Position numbers and translations under genes: made by a program. This document shows positions 34,201 through 42,897 of a stretch of 64,000 nt of DNA, in pieces. Origin of the DNA: Pseudomonas leptonychotis (GTDB lineage: Bacteria; Pseudomonadota; Gammaproteobacteria; Pseudomonadales; Pseudomonadaceae); assembly GCF_004920405.1 (NCBI RefSeq), contig NZ_RFLV01000002.1, forward strand, positions 682,001-746,000. The letters are read 5' to 3'. The first letter of the stretch is position 1, and the number at the start of each line of letters is the position of its first letter. Under the pieces are notes generated by a model, which was not told the origin of the DNA, made no database searches, and worked only from the letters and a program-made list of their open reading frames with translations.

Positions 34201-34328
34201 GGACAGATTTATTTCTATCTGAGCACATAAAATCGCTCTGTTTACCCCATTACCCTTGGCGCATTTATACCGCGCTCCCAGCAGTGGATATCGCCATTAG
34301 AGTGGGTTACGTCGCTGCGCGGCCCACC
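34201..34328. other. Intergenic remnant region between IS5 fragment and T1SS genes
   Basis: Non-coding; ends with a GTAGGGTGG-type unit (GAGTGGGTTACGTCGC...GGCCCACCCTACC at about 34301-34334), which overlaps the 3' end of the membrane-fusion gene. No terminator with a T-tract was seen. Confidence 0.45.
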
Positions 34329-35744
34329 CTACCGCTCGTCCAAACTTTCCGCCGCGTGCTGTTGCAAGGGGCTTAGGAAGTAATCGATAACCTTCCTCTT
34401 ATCCGTCTTCACTTCCGCCCTGACCGCCATACCCGGCGACAGCGCGATCTTGTTGGCCCCCACCTGAATACTGTCCTGCTTCAGTTGAATGCGTGCGCTG
34501 TAGACCAAGCCCAGCTTCTCGTCTTCGATGGCGTCGTTGGAGATGCTGATCACGATGCCGTCCACCACGCCGTATTTGGTGAAGCTGAAGGTCTCGACTT
34601 TGATCTCGACGGTTTGCCCTGCCCTCACAAAGCCAATGTCTTTGTTCTCTAGCATGGCTTCCACTTCCACCGGCTGGTCGCTGGGCACGATGACCATCAG
34701 TGGCTGGGCTTCGGTAACTACCCCGCCATTGGTGTGGATTGCCAGTTGCTGCACGGTGCCGTCTACTGGGGCGGTGAGGCGCCTTAGGCTGTCGCGTTGT
34801 TGAGCCTTCCTAAGCTCCTGGGTAAGTGCAGCGGCGCGTTGTTCGGATTCGTGTTGCAGATCGAGCATGGCGCGGCGGGTTTGCGCGATCACACTGTTCT
34901 GTTGGCTTTGTGCGGCCTTTTTCGCAGCACTGAGTTCGCGTACGCGCGATTGTTGGGTGCCCAGCTCGCGCTCCTGATCGAGGAGGATCTGCTGCTTTTC
35001 CAGGTAGGCATGTTTGGCAACAAACTGTTTGTCGAGCAGACGCTTGTAGTCGGCGGCCAGTTCGCGAGTGATCGGCAAACTTTGCTGCAGCGAGGCCACC
35101 GTGCTTTGCGCCGCCTGCATTTCGGCACTGCGTTGCTCAATGGCGGCTGCGCTTTGCTCCAAGGTGCTTTGCAGCTCTAGGTATTGACCTTGCAGCCAGC
35201 GCTGCGCCGCTAATTGCTGTTCGGCGCTGGCATGGGGAATCAGTTGCGCCAGGCTGGCGGGCGACGCGTTGGTCTGAATCGCCTCAAGCAAGGCTGTTGC
35301 GCGAGCACTGTCGATTTGGGCCGCAAGCAGGTCGCCGTTCAGGCGCTCGACATCGGCGCGGGTCTGACTGGTGTCCAGCTCAATCAGCAGGTCACCGATT
35401 TTGACTTGCTGCCCGTCGTACACGTGAATGGCTTTGACTACGGCCACTTCACTGGGCTGGATAACTTTGCTCTTACCGCTGGGCACGATCTTGCCACTGG
35501 CTGTGGCCACCACATCAATTTCGCCCACACAGGCCCACAGCAGGGTCAGGGCGGCAAAGGCCATGATGATCCATTGGGTATAGCGTGGCGCTGGATGCAC
35601 CGGCTGTTCCTGCAAGGCCAACGCAGCCGGCAGAAATTGCACTTCGTGGTTTAGCCGCGCCGGCGCGTCCATGGCTTTGCGGTTTTGCCAGGAGTGTCGC
35701 CAGGCCTGGCGGTAGCGGTTAAGCAAGTCACGTTTAGCGCTCAT
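34329..35744 (-). CDS. Type I secretion membrane-fusion protein (HlyD family)
   Basis: A 471-residue periplasmic adaptor that links the inner-membrane ABC exporter to a TolC-type outer-membrane channel. One membrane helix lies around residues 56-75 (WIIMAFAALTLLWACVGEID), followed by a barrel-sandwich half (VVATASGKIVPSGKSKVIQ), a long coiled coil (about 125-310, rich in Gln, Ala, Leu), the second barrel half and a beta-domain with the RTX-exporter-type PGMAVRAEVKTDKRKVIDYFL end. It overlaps the ATPase gene by 4 bp. No outer-membrane component is in the window, so TolC must be supplied from elsewhere. Confidence 0.92.
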   Translation of the reverse strand: MSAKRDLLNRYRQAWRHSWQNRKAMDAPARLNHEVQFLPAALALQEQPVHPAPRYTQWIIMAFAALTLLWACVGEIDVVATASGKIVPSGKSKVIQPSEVAVVKAIHVYDGQQVKIGDLLIELDTSQTRADVERLNGDLLAAQIDSARATALLEAIQTNASPASLAQLIPHASAEQQLAAQRWLQGQYLELQSTLEQSAAAIEQRSAEMQAAQSTVASLQQSLPITRELAADYKRLLDKQFVAKHAYLEKQQILLDQERELGTQQSRVRELSAAKKAAQSQQNSVIAQTRRAMLDLQHESEQRAAALTQELRKAQQRDSLRRLTAPVDGTVQQLAIHTNGGVVTEAQPLMVIVPSDQPVEVEAMLENKDIGFVRAGQTVEIKVETFSFTKYGVVDGIVISISNDAIEDEKLGLVYSARIQLKQDSIQVGANKIALSPGMAVRAEVKTDKRKVIDYFLSPLQQHAAESLDER

Positions 35745-37882
35745 GCGGCACCGCCGTGTTGCAGGCGGTGTAAGCGCGAGTAATGCCCCGCTTGATGAGT
35801 CAGCAGTTCGTTATGGCTGCCTTGCTCGACGATCTGGCCGCGGTCCATCACCAGGATGCGGTTGGCGTCGCGTACGGCAGACAGCCGGTGGGCGATGATG
35901 ATCACCGTACGGCCTTTGCAGATGGCCTGCATGTTCTGCTGAATGATGCGTTCGGACTCGTAGTCCAAGGCACTGGTGGCTTCGTCGAAGATCAGGATGC
36001 GCGGGTTGCCGATCAGCGCGCGGGCGATGGCGATGCGTTGGCGCTGACCGCCGGACAGTGAGGCGCCGTGTTCACCGACTACGGTGTCGTAGCCTTCCGG
36101 CAGCTCCAGGATAAACTCGTGAGCACCGGCCATCTTGGCCGCCTGCATCACCGCTTCGATGGGGGTGCCCGGGTCAACTAGGGCAATGTTCTCGCGGATG
36201 CTGCGGGCGAACAGCATGTTGTCTTGCAGCACCACGCCGATCTGCCGGCGCAGGGAGGAGACATCGGCCAGGGCCAGATCCATGCCGTCAACCAGCACGC
36301 GGCCCCGCTCGGGGGTGTAGAGGCGCTGCAGCAATCTTGTCAGGGTGCTTTTGCCGGAGCCGGAACGGCCGACCACGCCAATCACTTCACCCGCTTGGAT
36401 GGTCAGGCTGATGCCGCGCAGCACTTCCGAGCCATCGGGGCGATAGCGGAACTGCACTTGATCAAACTCAACATCGCCGCGCAAGGGTGGCAGCGCGCTA
36501 CGCGAGTCCTGAGACAGTTCTGTACGGGTATTGAGAATGTCGCCCAAGCGCTGCACGGAAACGCCAGTCTGCTGGAAGTTGGTCCACAACTGAGCCAGTC
36601 GCATGATGGGTTGCGACACCCGGCCAGCGAGCATGTTGAAGGCGATCAACTGACCGACACTCAGGTCACCCTCAACCACCAAGCGCGCGCCCAACCATAG
36701 GGTCGTCACGGTTACCAGTTTCCCGATAAAGCCGACACTTTCATTGGCGATGGTCGAAAGGGTTTGAGTCTTGAAGCTGGCGGCCACATAACCGGCCAAC
36801 TGGTTGTCCCATTTGCGGTTGATCTGCGGTTCCACCGCCATCGACTTGAGGGTGTCGATGCCGTTTATGGTTTCCACCAGAAAGGCCTGGTTTTCCGCGC
36901 CACGGGTAAAGCTCTCGTTTAGGCGCGCCCGCAACACCGGCGTGATCAGCAACGACACAATGAAGTACAGCGGCAGCGACAAAATCACCACCAGGGTCAG
37001 CCAGCTGCTGTACATAAACATCACGGCAATAAACACCACCGAGAACAGCACATCCAGAATCAGGGTGATGCTGTTGCCGGTGAGGAAGCTACGGATGTTT
37101 TCCAGCTCGCGTACGCGTGCAACCGAATCACCGACCCGCCGTGCCTGAAAATAGGCCAGTGGCAAAGTCACCAGATGGCGGAACAGTCGCGAACCCAGTT
37201 CCACATCAATGCGGCTGGCGGTGTGGGCGAAGACATAGCTGCGTAAGCCACTGAGCACGGTCTCGAAGATCATGATGCCAAGCAGGCCAATTGCGATCAC
37301 GTCCAAGGTGGTCAGGCCGCGGTGCACCAGCACCTTGTCCATCACCACCTGGAAGAACAGTGGCGTGAGCAGTGCAAAAATATTGAGGACAAACGACACC
37401 AGCAGCACTTCGCCGAGCAGCTTGCGGTACTTAACAATGGCCGGGATAAACCAGCTGAAGTCGAAACGCGCCAGATCGCCAGCCAGCGAGGACTCAGAAC
37501 GAATGAGGATCAACTCGCCGGTCCAGCGCGCGTCCAGATCTTCGAGACTCAACACTTCAGGCCGCTGTGCCTGCGGGTCATGGATCAGTGCTTTACCGTC
37601 ATCCAGGCGGGCGATGATAAAGAAGCGCCCATCGCCATCAGCGGCTATGGCCGGCAACGGTGTATGGCTCAAGCGGGACAGCGAGCTGCGTGCAGACTTG
37701 GCTTTTAAACCAAGCTTCTTGGCCGCCAAGAGCACCTCAGTGCGACCAAACAGACGGCCGTCTTCGGCGTATTCGTGGATGAGTTGTTCGGGGGATGCAG
37801 CGACGTTGTGGAAACGTGCAAGCATTACTAGGCAGGCAAGGCCCGTGTCGAGCGGGGCTGGCTCGGAGAAGACTTCTGGCAT
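35741..37882 (-). CDS. Type I secretion ABC transporter (HlyB-like, degenerate C39 domain)
   Basis: An inner-membrane exporter of about 713 residues. Residues 1-130 form a C39-like domain in which the catalytic Cys is replaced (LDTGLACLVMLARFH; usual form has CG in place of TG), so it should bind substrate without cleaving it, as HlyB does. Six membrane helices follow (about 155-430). The ATPase has Walker A GRSGSGKST (about 507), signature LSGGQRQRIAIARAL (about 610), Walker B ILIFDEATSALD, and H-loop IIAHRLS. I start at ATG 37882, preceded by AAGG at 6 nt; an ATG at 37888 and a longer in-frame start at 37948 are alternatives. The likely cargo is the RTX protein at 30209. Confidence 0.9.
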   Translation of the reverse strand: MPEVFSEPAPLDTGLACLVMLARFHNVAASPEQLIHEYAEDGRLFGRTEVLLAAKKLGLKAKSARSSLSRLSHTPLPAIAADGDGRFFIIARLDDGKALIHDPQAQRPEVLSLEDLDARWTGELILIRSESSLAGDLARFDFSWFIPAIVKYRKLLGEVLLVSFVLNIFALLTPLFFQVVMDKVLVHRGLTTLDVIAIGLLGIMIFETVLSGLRSYVFAHTASRIDVELGSRLFRHLVTLPLAYFQARRVGDSVARVRELENIRSFLTGNSITLILDVLFSVVFIAVMFMYSSWLTLVVILSLPLYFIVSLLITPVLRARLNESFTRGAENQAFLVETINGIDTLKSMAVEPQINRKWDNQLAGYVAASFKTQTLSTIANESVGFIGKLVTVTTLWLGARLVVEGDLSVGQLIAFNMLAGRVSQPIMRLAQLWTNFQQTGVSVQRLGDILNTRTELSQDSRSALPPLRGDVEFDQVQFRYRPDGSEVLRGISLTIQAGEVIGVVGRSGSGKSTLTRLLQRLYTPERGRVLVDGMDLALADVSSLRRQIGVVLQDNMLFARSIRENIALVDPGTPIEAVMQAAKMAGAHEFILELPEGYDTVVGEHGASLSGGQRQRIAIARALIGNPRILIFDEATSALDYESERIIQQNMQAICKGRTVIIIAHRLSAVRDANRILVMDRGQIVEQGSHNELLTHQAGHYSRLHRLQHGGAA

Positions 37883-38067
37883 TTGCATCCTTGCAATGTG
37901 CAAAATTTTATTGCAGTTGTCAGCAATACCGCCAACTGCTCTATCCATGAACTTATGCCGAACAGCGAATTGCTCTCGTCAATAAGTTGCGAGGAGGCTT
38001 TTTACGTAATGGCGAGGTGCCGGTCAAATGTTCTAGGCAAAAAAGCGGGCCAGATCACCTCCCACAC

Positions 38068-39525
38068 TTAAAAATGCCGTTGACCATCCATCCCCTCTCC
38101 GACCTCCTGACACAACTGTCCGGCCAACATGCCCAGGGTCATCAACGCCCGCTCAGCCTCACGGTTCCACGGGATGCCACAATTGAGGCGGATGCAATGG
38201 TTGAACTGCTCGGTGGTGCTAAAGATCAACCCCGGCGCAATGCTGATGCCCTGCTGCAGGGCACTTACGTGCAGGTCCTTGGTATTAACCCGCGCGGGTA
38301 GGCTGACCCAGAGAATAAAACCGCCCTTGGGCCGGCTCATCTGCGTGCCTTCGGGGAAATACTGCTGCACCGCCAGCTGAAAAGCGCTGAGGTTCTTGCG
38401 GTACTCCTGACGGATAAAGCGCAGGTGGCGGTCATAGCCGCCGTTTTCCAGATACGCCGCCACCGCCATCTGGGTCACGCTACACGCCGAGTGGGTGCTG
38501 AAGGTCTGCAGGCGCTGGATCTCTTCTTGATACTTACCCGCGATGATCCAGCCGATGCGCACACCAGGTGAAAGCGTTTTCGAGAAACTCGAGCAGTACA
38601 CCACTCGCCCTTCTCGATCGTGAGATTTGAGCGCTTTGGTCGGGCCTTGTTCAAACATCAGCTCACCGTAGATATCGTCTTCGATGATCTGAATATCGTA
38701 GTCACTCGCCAAACGCAGCAGCTGACGCTGACGCTCTTCGGGAATGGTGCCACCCAGCGGGTTACTCAACCGTGCAGTCAGTACCAGCGCCTTGATCGGC
38801 CACTGGTTGGCCGCCAGTTGCAAGGCCTCCAGACTGATGCCGGTGGTCGGGTCGCTGGGAATTTCGATCACTTTCAAACCGAGCAGATCGGCAAGTTGCA
38901 GCAGCCCATAGTAGGTCGGTGATTCGGCGGCGATCAGATCACCGGGTTTTGTCAGCACGCGCAGGCTCATCTGCAGGGCATCGACGCAGCCATGGGTGAT
39001 CACCACCTCAGTCGGATCAACCACTACGCCGGCATCGCGCATGCGGATCGCCACCTGACGGCGCAGCGGTTCGAAACCTGGGCTGAACATATAACTAAAG
39101 GCTCGCGCGCTATGGAAGCGGGTAACCTTGGCCAATTGCTGGTGCAACGCGCGCACCGGTAGGTAATCCACATGCGGCACCGCCGCTCCGAGGGGGAACA
39201 CACCCTCGCGGCGCGACTCAGCAAGCACCTGATTGATGATGCTGCTGCGCGTCACCAGGCCAGGGCGCTCTACGCGGGCGATATCCGGGGTTGGCGCAGT
39301 CAGGGCCGGAGTCTGGTGCACATAGAAACCGGATTGAGGGCGCGCGCGAATCAAGCCCTGATCTTCCAGATTGGCGTAAGCCTGCAACACGGTAGCGTGG
39401 CTGACGCTGAGCTGCGCACTCATCTTACGCACCGAGGGCACCCGCTCGCCGGGCTGGTAAACACCACGGCGGATGTCTTCCGCCAGCTGTTGAGCGATGC
39501 GCTGATAAAGCAACAGATTGGTCAT
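38068..39525 (-). CDS. MocR-type regulator (GntR HTH + aminotransferase-like domain)
   Basis: A 485-residue chimera: an N-terminal winged helix (residues 1-75, with GVYQPGERVPSVRKMSAQL and SHATVLQAYANLEDQGLI), a linker, and a fold-type I aminotransferase domain with the PLP lysine in YCSSFSKTLSPGVRIGW near 316. MocR proteins use PLP as a cofactor to sense amino acids, vitamin B6 or GABA-like ligands. The target operon is unknown. Three copies of a CTGTAACGGAGCAAT-like motif lie just upstream (39544-39644) and may be its own operators. It converges with nothing nearby and is separated from the T1SS genes by about 185 bp. Confidence 0.88.
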   Translation of the reverse strand: MTNLLLYQRIAQQLAEDIRRGVYQPGERVPSVRKMSAQLSVSHATVLQAYANLEDQGLIRARPQSGFYVHQTPALTAPTPDIARVERPGLVTRSSIINQVLAESRREGVFPLGAAVPHVDYLPVRALHQQLAKVTRFHSARAFSYMFSPGFEPLRRQVAIRMRDAGVVVDPTEVVITHGCVDALQMSLRVLTKPGDLIAAESPTYYGLLQLADLLGLKVIEIPSDPTTGISLEALQLAANQWPIKALVLTARLSNPLGGTIPEERQRQLLRLASDYDIQIIEDDIYGELMFEQGPTKALKSHDREGRVVYCSSFSKTLSPGVRIGWIIAGKYQEEIQRLQTFSTHSACSVTQMAVAAYLENGGYDRHLRFIRQEYRKNLSAFQLAVQQYFPEGTQMSRPKGGFILWVSLPARVNTKDLHVSALQQGISIAPGLIFSTTEQFNHCIRLNCGIPWNREAERALMTLGMLAGQLCQEVGEGMDGQRHF

Positions 39526-39543
39526 GACCGCGTTCCTGCTTGA

Positions 39544-39644
39544 CTGAACCGTAACAGTAAACCGGCAATATGAAATTGCACCGGTACAGCTCAGTTAATT
39601 GTGGGCGATACAATTGCAATCCGCCAGGACTGTAACGGAGCAAT
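39544..39644. promoter_or_regulatory. Repeated putative operator motif upstream of the MocR gene
   Basis: Three related 14-15-bp elements: CTGTTACGGTTCAG (39544-39557, minus strand), CTGTACCGGTGCAAT (39575-39589, minus strand) and CTGTAACGGAGCAAT (39630-39644, plus strand). They share CTGTnnCGGnnCA and lie 19-120 bp before the MocR start, where self-regulated MocR proteins usually bind paired sites. Assignment by position only. Confidence 0.45.
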
Positions 39645-39752
39645 AGCAATCAGCTAAAACTGTGCTAGAGCACTCCGCAATCGACAACGAGTGTTCGGCG
39701 CGCTTTTAAACGCCGCATTCGGGGCTGTTAGCCTGAATGGCGGGCAATAAAA

Positions 39753-39772
39753 AGCCCCGGTAAACCGAGGCT
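39753..39772 (-). terminator. Rho-independent terminator after the OmpA-like gene
   Basis: On the minus strand AGCCTCGG-TTTA-CCGGGGCT is followed by TTTTATT, 20 bp after the stop at 39792. One mismatch in the stem. Confidence 0.8.
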
Positions 39773-39791
39773 GTGCACTGCGCGAGGCAAT

Positions 39792-40604
39792 CTAGCGTGA
39801 ATCGCCCAGGCGACCCTGTTCATCAGAGAAGACAATCTCGACCCGACGGTTCTGCGCGCGCCCCTTGACGGAGGCATTCTCGGTAACCGGGAAGCTTTCG
39901 CCATGCCCCTGCACCGTGATGCGTTTAGCCTCAATGCCGAGATCAACCAGCACGTCCGCCACCGCCTGCGCGCGAGCACGCGAGAGTTGCAGATTTTCCT
40001 GAGCATCACCACGGCTGTCCGTGTAACCCTCAATGCGCACGACACGGCGCGGATTGAGCTGGAGGAACTGCACCAATTTGAGCACGGTGCGATTGGCCGA
40101 GGCCTTGAGGTCAGAGTGACCGGCATCGAACAGCACATCCCCCAGGGTCATCACCAGGCCACGTTCGCTCTGGCTGGTGGCCAAGCTGACCATCTGCTCT
40201 TCGAGCCAATTACTCTGATCCTGCACGCTGAGCAACTTAGCTTCACGCAACGCCAACTGCAGACGCTGGCGCTCCAACTCTAGCTTGACCGCACGCTCTT
40301 GGTTCAGGTTAAGCGTGCTCTTTTGCTTGGCGATCGCACTGTACTGCTGGCTGAGATAAGCATAATGCGCGACATCATCGGCGCTGCCCCAGTAGCTCGA
40401 CAGTCGCTCGGCTTTGGCCAGCGACTCGCCGGCGCGGATCAGATCCTTGGGTGCGCTGCGCAGCACATCAGGATCTTCCTTGACCTGCTGAAAGGCTGTA
40501 TCCGCGTCTTTTAGGGCCAGGTCACTGGACGTGTGCGATGACGCACAGCCGCTCAACAATACCGCAGCGAAAACAGCGCAAAAGCTTAACTGAGCAGGCT
40601 TCAT
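39792..40604 (-). CDS. OmpA-like peptidoglycan-binding lipoprotein (DUF4398-OmpA)
   Basis: A 270-residue lipoprotein with lipobox LLSGC (Cys near 20), an N-terminal helical DUF4398-type part (to about 150, heptad-like LELERQRLQLALREAKLLS), and a C-terminal OmpA domain from about 155 (DVLFDAGHSDLKASA, IEGYTDSRGDAQENLQLSRARAQAV, GHGESFPV, NRRVEIVF) that binds peptidoglycan. It overlaps the preceding DUF4398 lipoprotein gene by 4 bp. It should anchor the outer membrane or inner-membrane leaflet to the wall; a link to the binding protein at 40967 is implied only by operon structure. Confidence 0.88.
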   Translation of the reverse strand: MKPAQLSFCAVFAAVLLSGCASSHTSSDLALKDADTAFQQVKEDPDVLRSAPKDLIRAGESLAKAERLSSYWGSADDVAHYAYLSQQYSAIAKQKSTLNLNQERAVKLELERQRLQLALREAKLLSVQDQSNWLEEQMVSLATSQSERGLVMTLGDVLFDAGHSDLKASANRTVLKLVQFLQLNPRRVVRIEGYTDSRGDAQENLQLSRARAQAVADVLVDLGIEAKRITVQGHGESFPVTENASVKGRAQNRRVEIVFSDEQGRLGDSR

Positions 40605-40957
40605 TGCAAGCCTCCCAGCTGTTTGCGCAAGCGGTTGATGGCATTACTCAACTCGGCCAGCTGCATCTGGCTTTTCTGGGTCAAGTGCTCTGCTTCGGCG
40701 AGGCGCGCATCCAATTCAGCCTGCTCGGCATACACTCGCGCCTGCTTGAAATCTGTGCCTTGCATGGCCGTTTGCGCCAGGGCGAGCTTTTTCTCAGCCA
40801 AAGCCAACGAAGCCGATTGCTCAGCAGAAACACCCAGAGCTTGGGCTTGGCTAAGCGCCTGCTCAGTCAAGCGCAGCTGTTCATTAGGCGCAGGGGCCGA
40901 TGCACAGGCGCTGAGCATGAACGGCAGCAGTGCCGCACAAATATGTCGATAAATCAC
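40601..40957 (-). CDS. Small DUF4398-type lipoprotein
   Basis: A 118-residue lipoprotein: lipobox MLSAC (Cys near 18), then an almost wholly helical, Ala/Gln/Glu-rich domain with heptads (EQALSQAQALGVSAEQSA, LAEAEHLTQKSQMQLAEL). It matches the DUF4398 family usually encoded next to an OmpA-domain lipoprotein, as here. The ATG lies 9 bp after the stop of the binding-protein gene. It probably pairs with the downstream protein by coiled coil (inference). Confidence 0.78.
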   Translation of the reverse strand: MIYRHICAALLPFMLSACASAPAPNEQLRLTEQALSQAQALGVSAEQSASLALAEKKLALAQTAMQGTDFKQARVYAEQAELDARLAEAEHLTQKSQMQLAELSNAINRLRKQLGGLQ

Positions 40958-40966
40958 AGAATTCCC

Positions 40967-41794
40967 CTACTGTTCAGCGTCACCGGCGGGGGTGGGCTGT
41001 TGATCTTTCCAGCGCTGCAAGTTGCGCTGCAACAAGGTTTCAGGCAAACCGCTGGCGACTGCCTCGGTCATTTTCTTCGCCAACATGCCGCGCAGCCAAG
41101 GGTCGTTGCAGGCCGAGTTATGTGACAGCGTCAGGTACAACCCTTCACTGGAGATCGGCGGGTCGAGTACCAGCAGGTCATCCTGTATGCCCAAGCTATC
41201 GGCCAGTGCCTGCCCGGGATAGCGTTCATACAGCACATAATCGGTACGCCCCAACAGCAGCTTCTGGAAGGCCTGGGTCAGGCTGGATACGCCTTCCAGA
41301 GTCAGATTGCTCTTGGCGTAGGCATCGAACTGCTGGCCAAAACTGTTGTTGACCAAGGTATCGCCCGTACGATCGCGCAGGTCTTCCCAGCCGGCATAGG
41401 GAAACTCGGCACCACGATGCACCCACACCACACTGGAGGTGTAGTAGAACGCTGGATGTACATAATCCATCACTTGCAGACGCGGCAGAGTCAGGAATGC
41501 GCCGGCAATCAAGTCAACACGTCCAGTTCTGACTTCATCCTGCGCACGCGACCAGGGCCCGGTATAGATGATGTCCACCACCACACCCAACTCTTTGGCC
41601 AGGTGCTGGAGCAAGTCAGCATTGGCACCGATCAATTGCTGAGGATTCTGCGGGTCGCGCCAGAGGTATGGCGGGTACTCCGGATTACCGGTAGCCACCA
41701 GGCGCTCGCATTTGCCGGCGGCAACGGCAAACGCCGGCATCAGCAGTGCAGCGAACAGCAGGAGAAACGACCTATAAAAACCACGTTCGAGCAT
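40967..41794 (-). CDS. Periplasmic solute-binding protein (SBP family 3), DUF4398-linked
   Basis: A 275-residue exported binding protein: signal peptide about residues 1-26 (LLLFAALLMPAFAVAAG), then CERLVATGNPEYPPYLW and the two-lobe layout with a DVDIIYTGPWSRAQDEV-like first-lobe strand and a GRVDLIAGAFLTLPR segment typical of SBP_bac_3. No transporter genes are adjacent; instead it heads an operon with two lipoproteins, one with an OmpA domain. This recurrent type of linkage suggests a sensing or wall-associated role rather than uptake (inference). Confidence 0.83.
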   Translation of the reverse strand: MLERGFYRSFLLLFAALLMPAFAVAAGKCERLVATGNPEYPPYLWRDPQNPQQLIGANADLLQHLAKELGVVVDIIYTGPWSRAQDEVRTGRVDLIAGAFLTLPRLQVMDYVHPAFYYTSSVVWVHRGAEFPYAGWEDLRDRTGDTLVNNSFGQQFDAYAKSNLTLEGVSSLTQAFQKLLLGRTDYVLYERYPGQALADSLGIQDDLLVLDPPISSEGLYLTLSHNSACNDPWLRGMLAKKMTEAVASGLPETLLQRNLQRWKDQQPTPAGDAEQ

Positions 41795-41904
41795 TGGCGA
41801 CTTCTCGGCTTAACCTTGGATGGGCGTCTGGGCCATACATCGGAAGACTTCTAGATCATGCTAGCTTAATACGCATCCATACGAATTCGCGATAAAGACT
41901 AACC

Positions 41905-42834
41905 ATGAAAAAACTGATTGCAGCATTGATGCTACTGCTCGCTGGCACCGCCGCCCTGCTCTACCTGTCACCCGCCGCCTTATTGACGAGCATTCAGCTG
42001 CTGGAGCGACAGCGTGCCGGACTAAGCCTGAAGCATATCAGCGTGGGCGATCTTAGCATTCATTACTACGAGGGCGGCCCAAGCAGCGCACAAACCATTC
42101 TGATGGTGCACGGCTTTGCCGCCAACAAGGACAACTGGCTACGTTTCGCAAGACACCTTAGTCAGGATTACCGAGTTATTGCCCTCGACCTGCCCGGCTT
42201 CGGCGCCAGCGACAAACCTGCCGGTAGCTACGACGTGGGCACCCAGACCGAACGCCTGGCCAGCGTGATTGATGCATTGGGAATTGCACAGCTGAACTTG
42301 ATCGGCAATTCCATGGGCGGACATATCAGCGCGCTATATGCCGCACGCTACCCTGAAAAAGTGTTGACGCTGGCCCTACTAGACAACGCCGGCATCACCT
42401 CATCGCAATCTAGCGAACTGCTGCAAAGGCTGCAGCGCGGCGATCCCAATCCGCTGGTGGTGAAAAAACCCGAGGATTTTCAACACCTGCTCGACTTTAT
42501 CTTCGTGCAACCGCCCTACCTGCCGGAATCGCTCAAAGGCTATTTTGCCGAGCAAGCCATCGCCAATAGCGCACATTACGACCAGGTGTTTGCCCACTTG
42601 GTCGGGCGCTATATTCCGCTGGAGCCGGAGTTACCGAAGATCCAGGCACCCACGCTGATCATCTGGGGCGCAGAAGACCGAGTACTGCATGTATCAAGCA
42701 TTGAAGTGATGCAACCTCTGCTGCGCAAGCCACACGTGGTGATCCTGCCTGACACCGGGCATGCGCCGATGATTGAGCGCCCGGAGTTGACGGCACACCA
42801 CTACCGCGCCTTTCTCCAGGCCGCACAGAACTAA
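41905..42834 (+). CDS. Alpha/beta hydrolase, lipase-like, membrane-anchored
   Basis: A 309-residue alpha/beta-hydrolase with an uncleaved-looking N-terminal helix (residues 5-25, LIAALMLLLAGTAALLYL). Oxyanion HGF lies near residue 71, the nucleophile elbow GNSMGG (Ser) near 135, the acid Asp in WGAEDR near 255, and the His in DTGHAPMIERPE near 285, so the triad is complete. Gene order (hydrolase next to etfA/etfB) matches that I recall for a lipase-annotated gene in P. aeruginosa. Substrate may be a short-chain ester or lipid. It converges with etfA across a shared terminator. Confidence 0.86.
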   Translation: MKKLIAALMLLLAGTAALLYLSPAALLTSIQLLERQRAGLSLKHISVGDLSIHYYEGGPSSAQTILMVHGFAANKDNWLRFARHLSQDYRVIALDLPGFGASDKPAGSYDVGTQTERLASVIDALGIAQLNLIGNSMGGHISALYAARYPEKVLTLALLDNAGITSSQSSELLQRLQRGDPNPLVVKKPEDFQHLLDFIFVQPPYLPESLKGYFAEQAIANSAHYDQVFAHLVGRYIPLEPELPKIQAPTLIIWGAEDRVLHVSSIEVMQPLLRKPHVVILPDTGHAPMIERPELTAHHYRAFLQAAQN

Positions 42835-42850
42835 CGAAACGACCCAGCAT

Positions 42851-42880
42851 AAAAAAACCCGCTCAATGAGCGGGTTTTTT
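42851..42880. terminator. Bidirectional terminator between the hydrolase gene and etfA
   Basis: Stem CCCGCTC / GAGCGGG with a 3-base loop, preceded by seven A and followed by six T, so it works on both strands. It lies 17 bp after the hydrolase stop and 18 bp before the etfA stop. Confidence 0.92.
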
Positions 42881-42897
42881 CTGGGCGGGGGAACCGG

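Noticed and set aside
35741..37948. Bacteriocin exporter/processing peptidase
   Set aside because: The catalytic Cys of the C39 domain is replaced and no small double-Gly precursor gene is near; an RTX cargo gene is.
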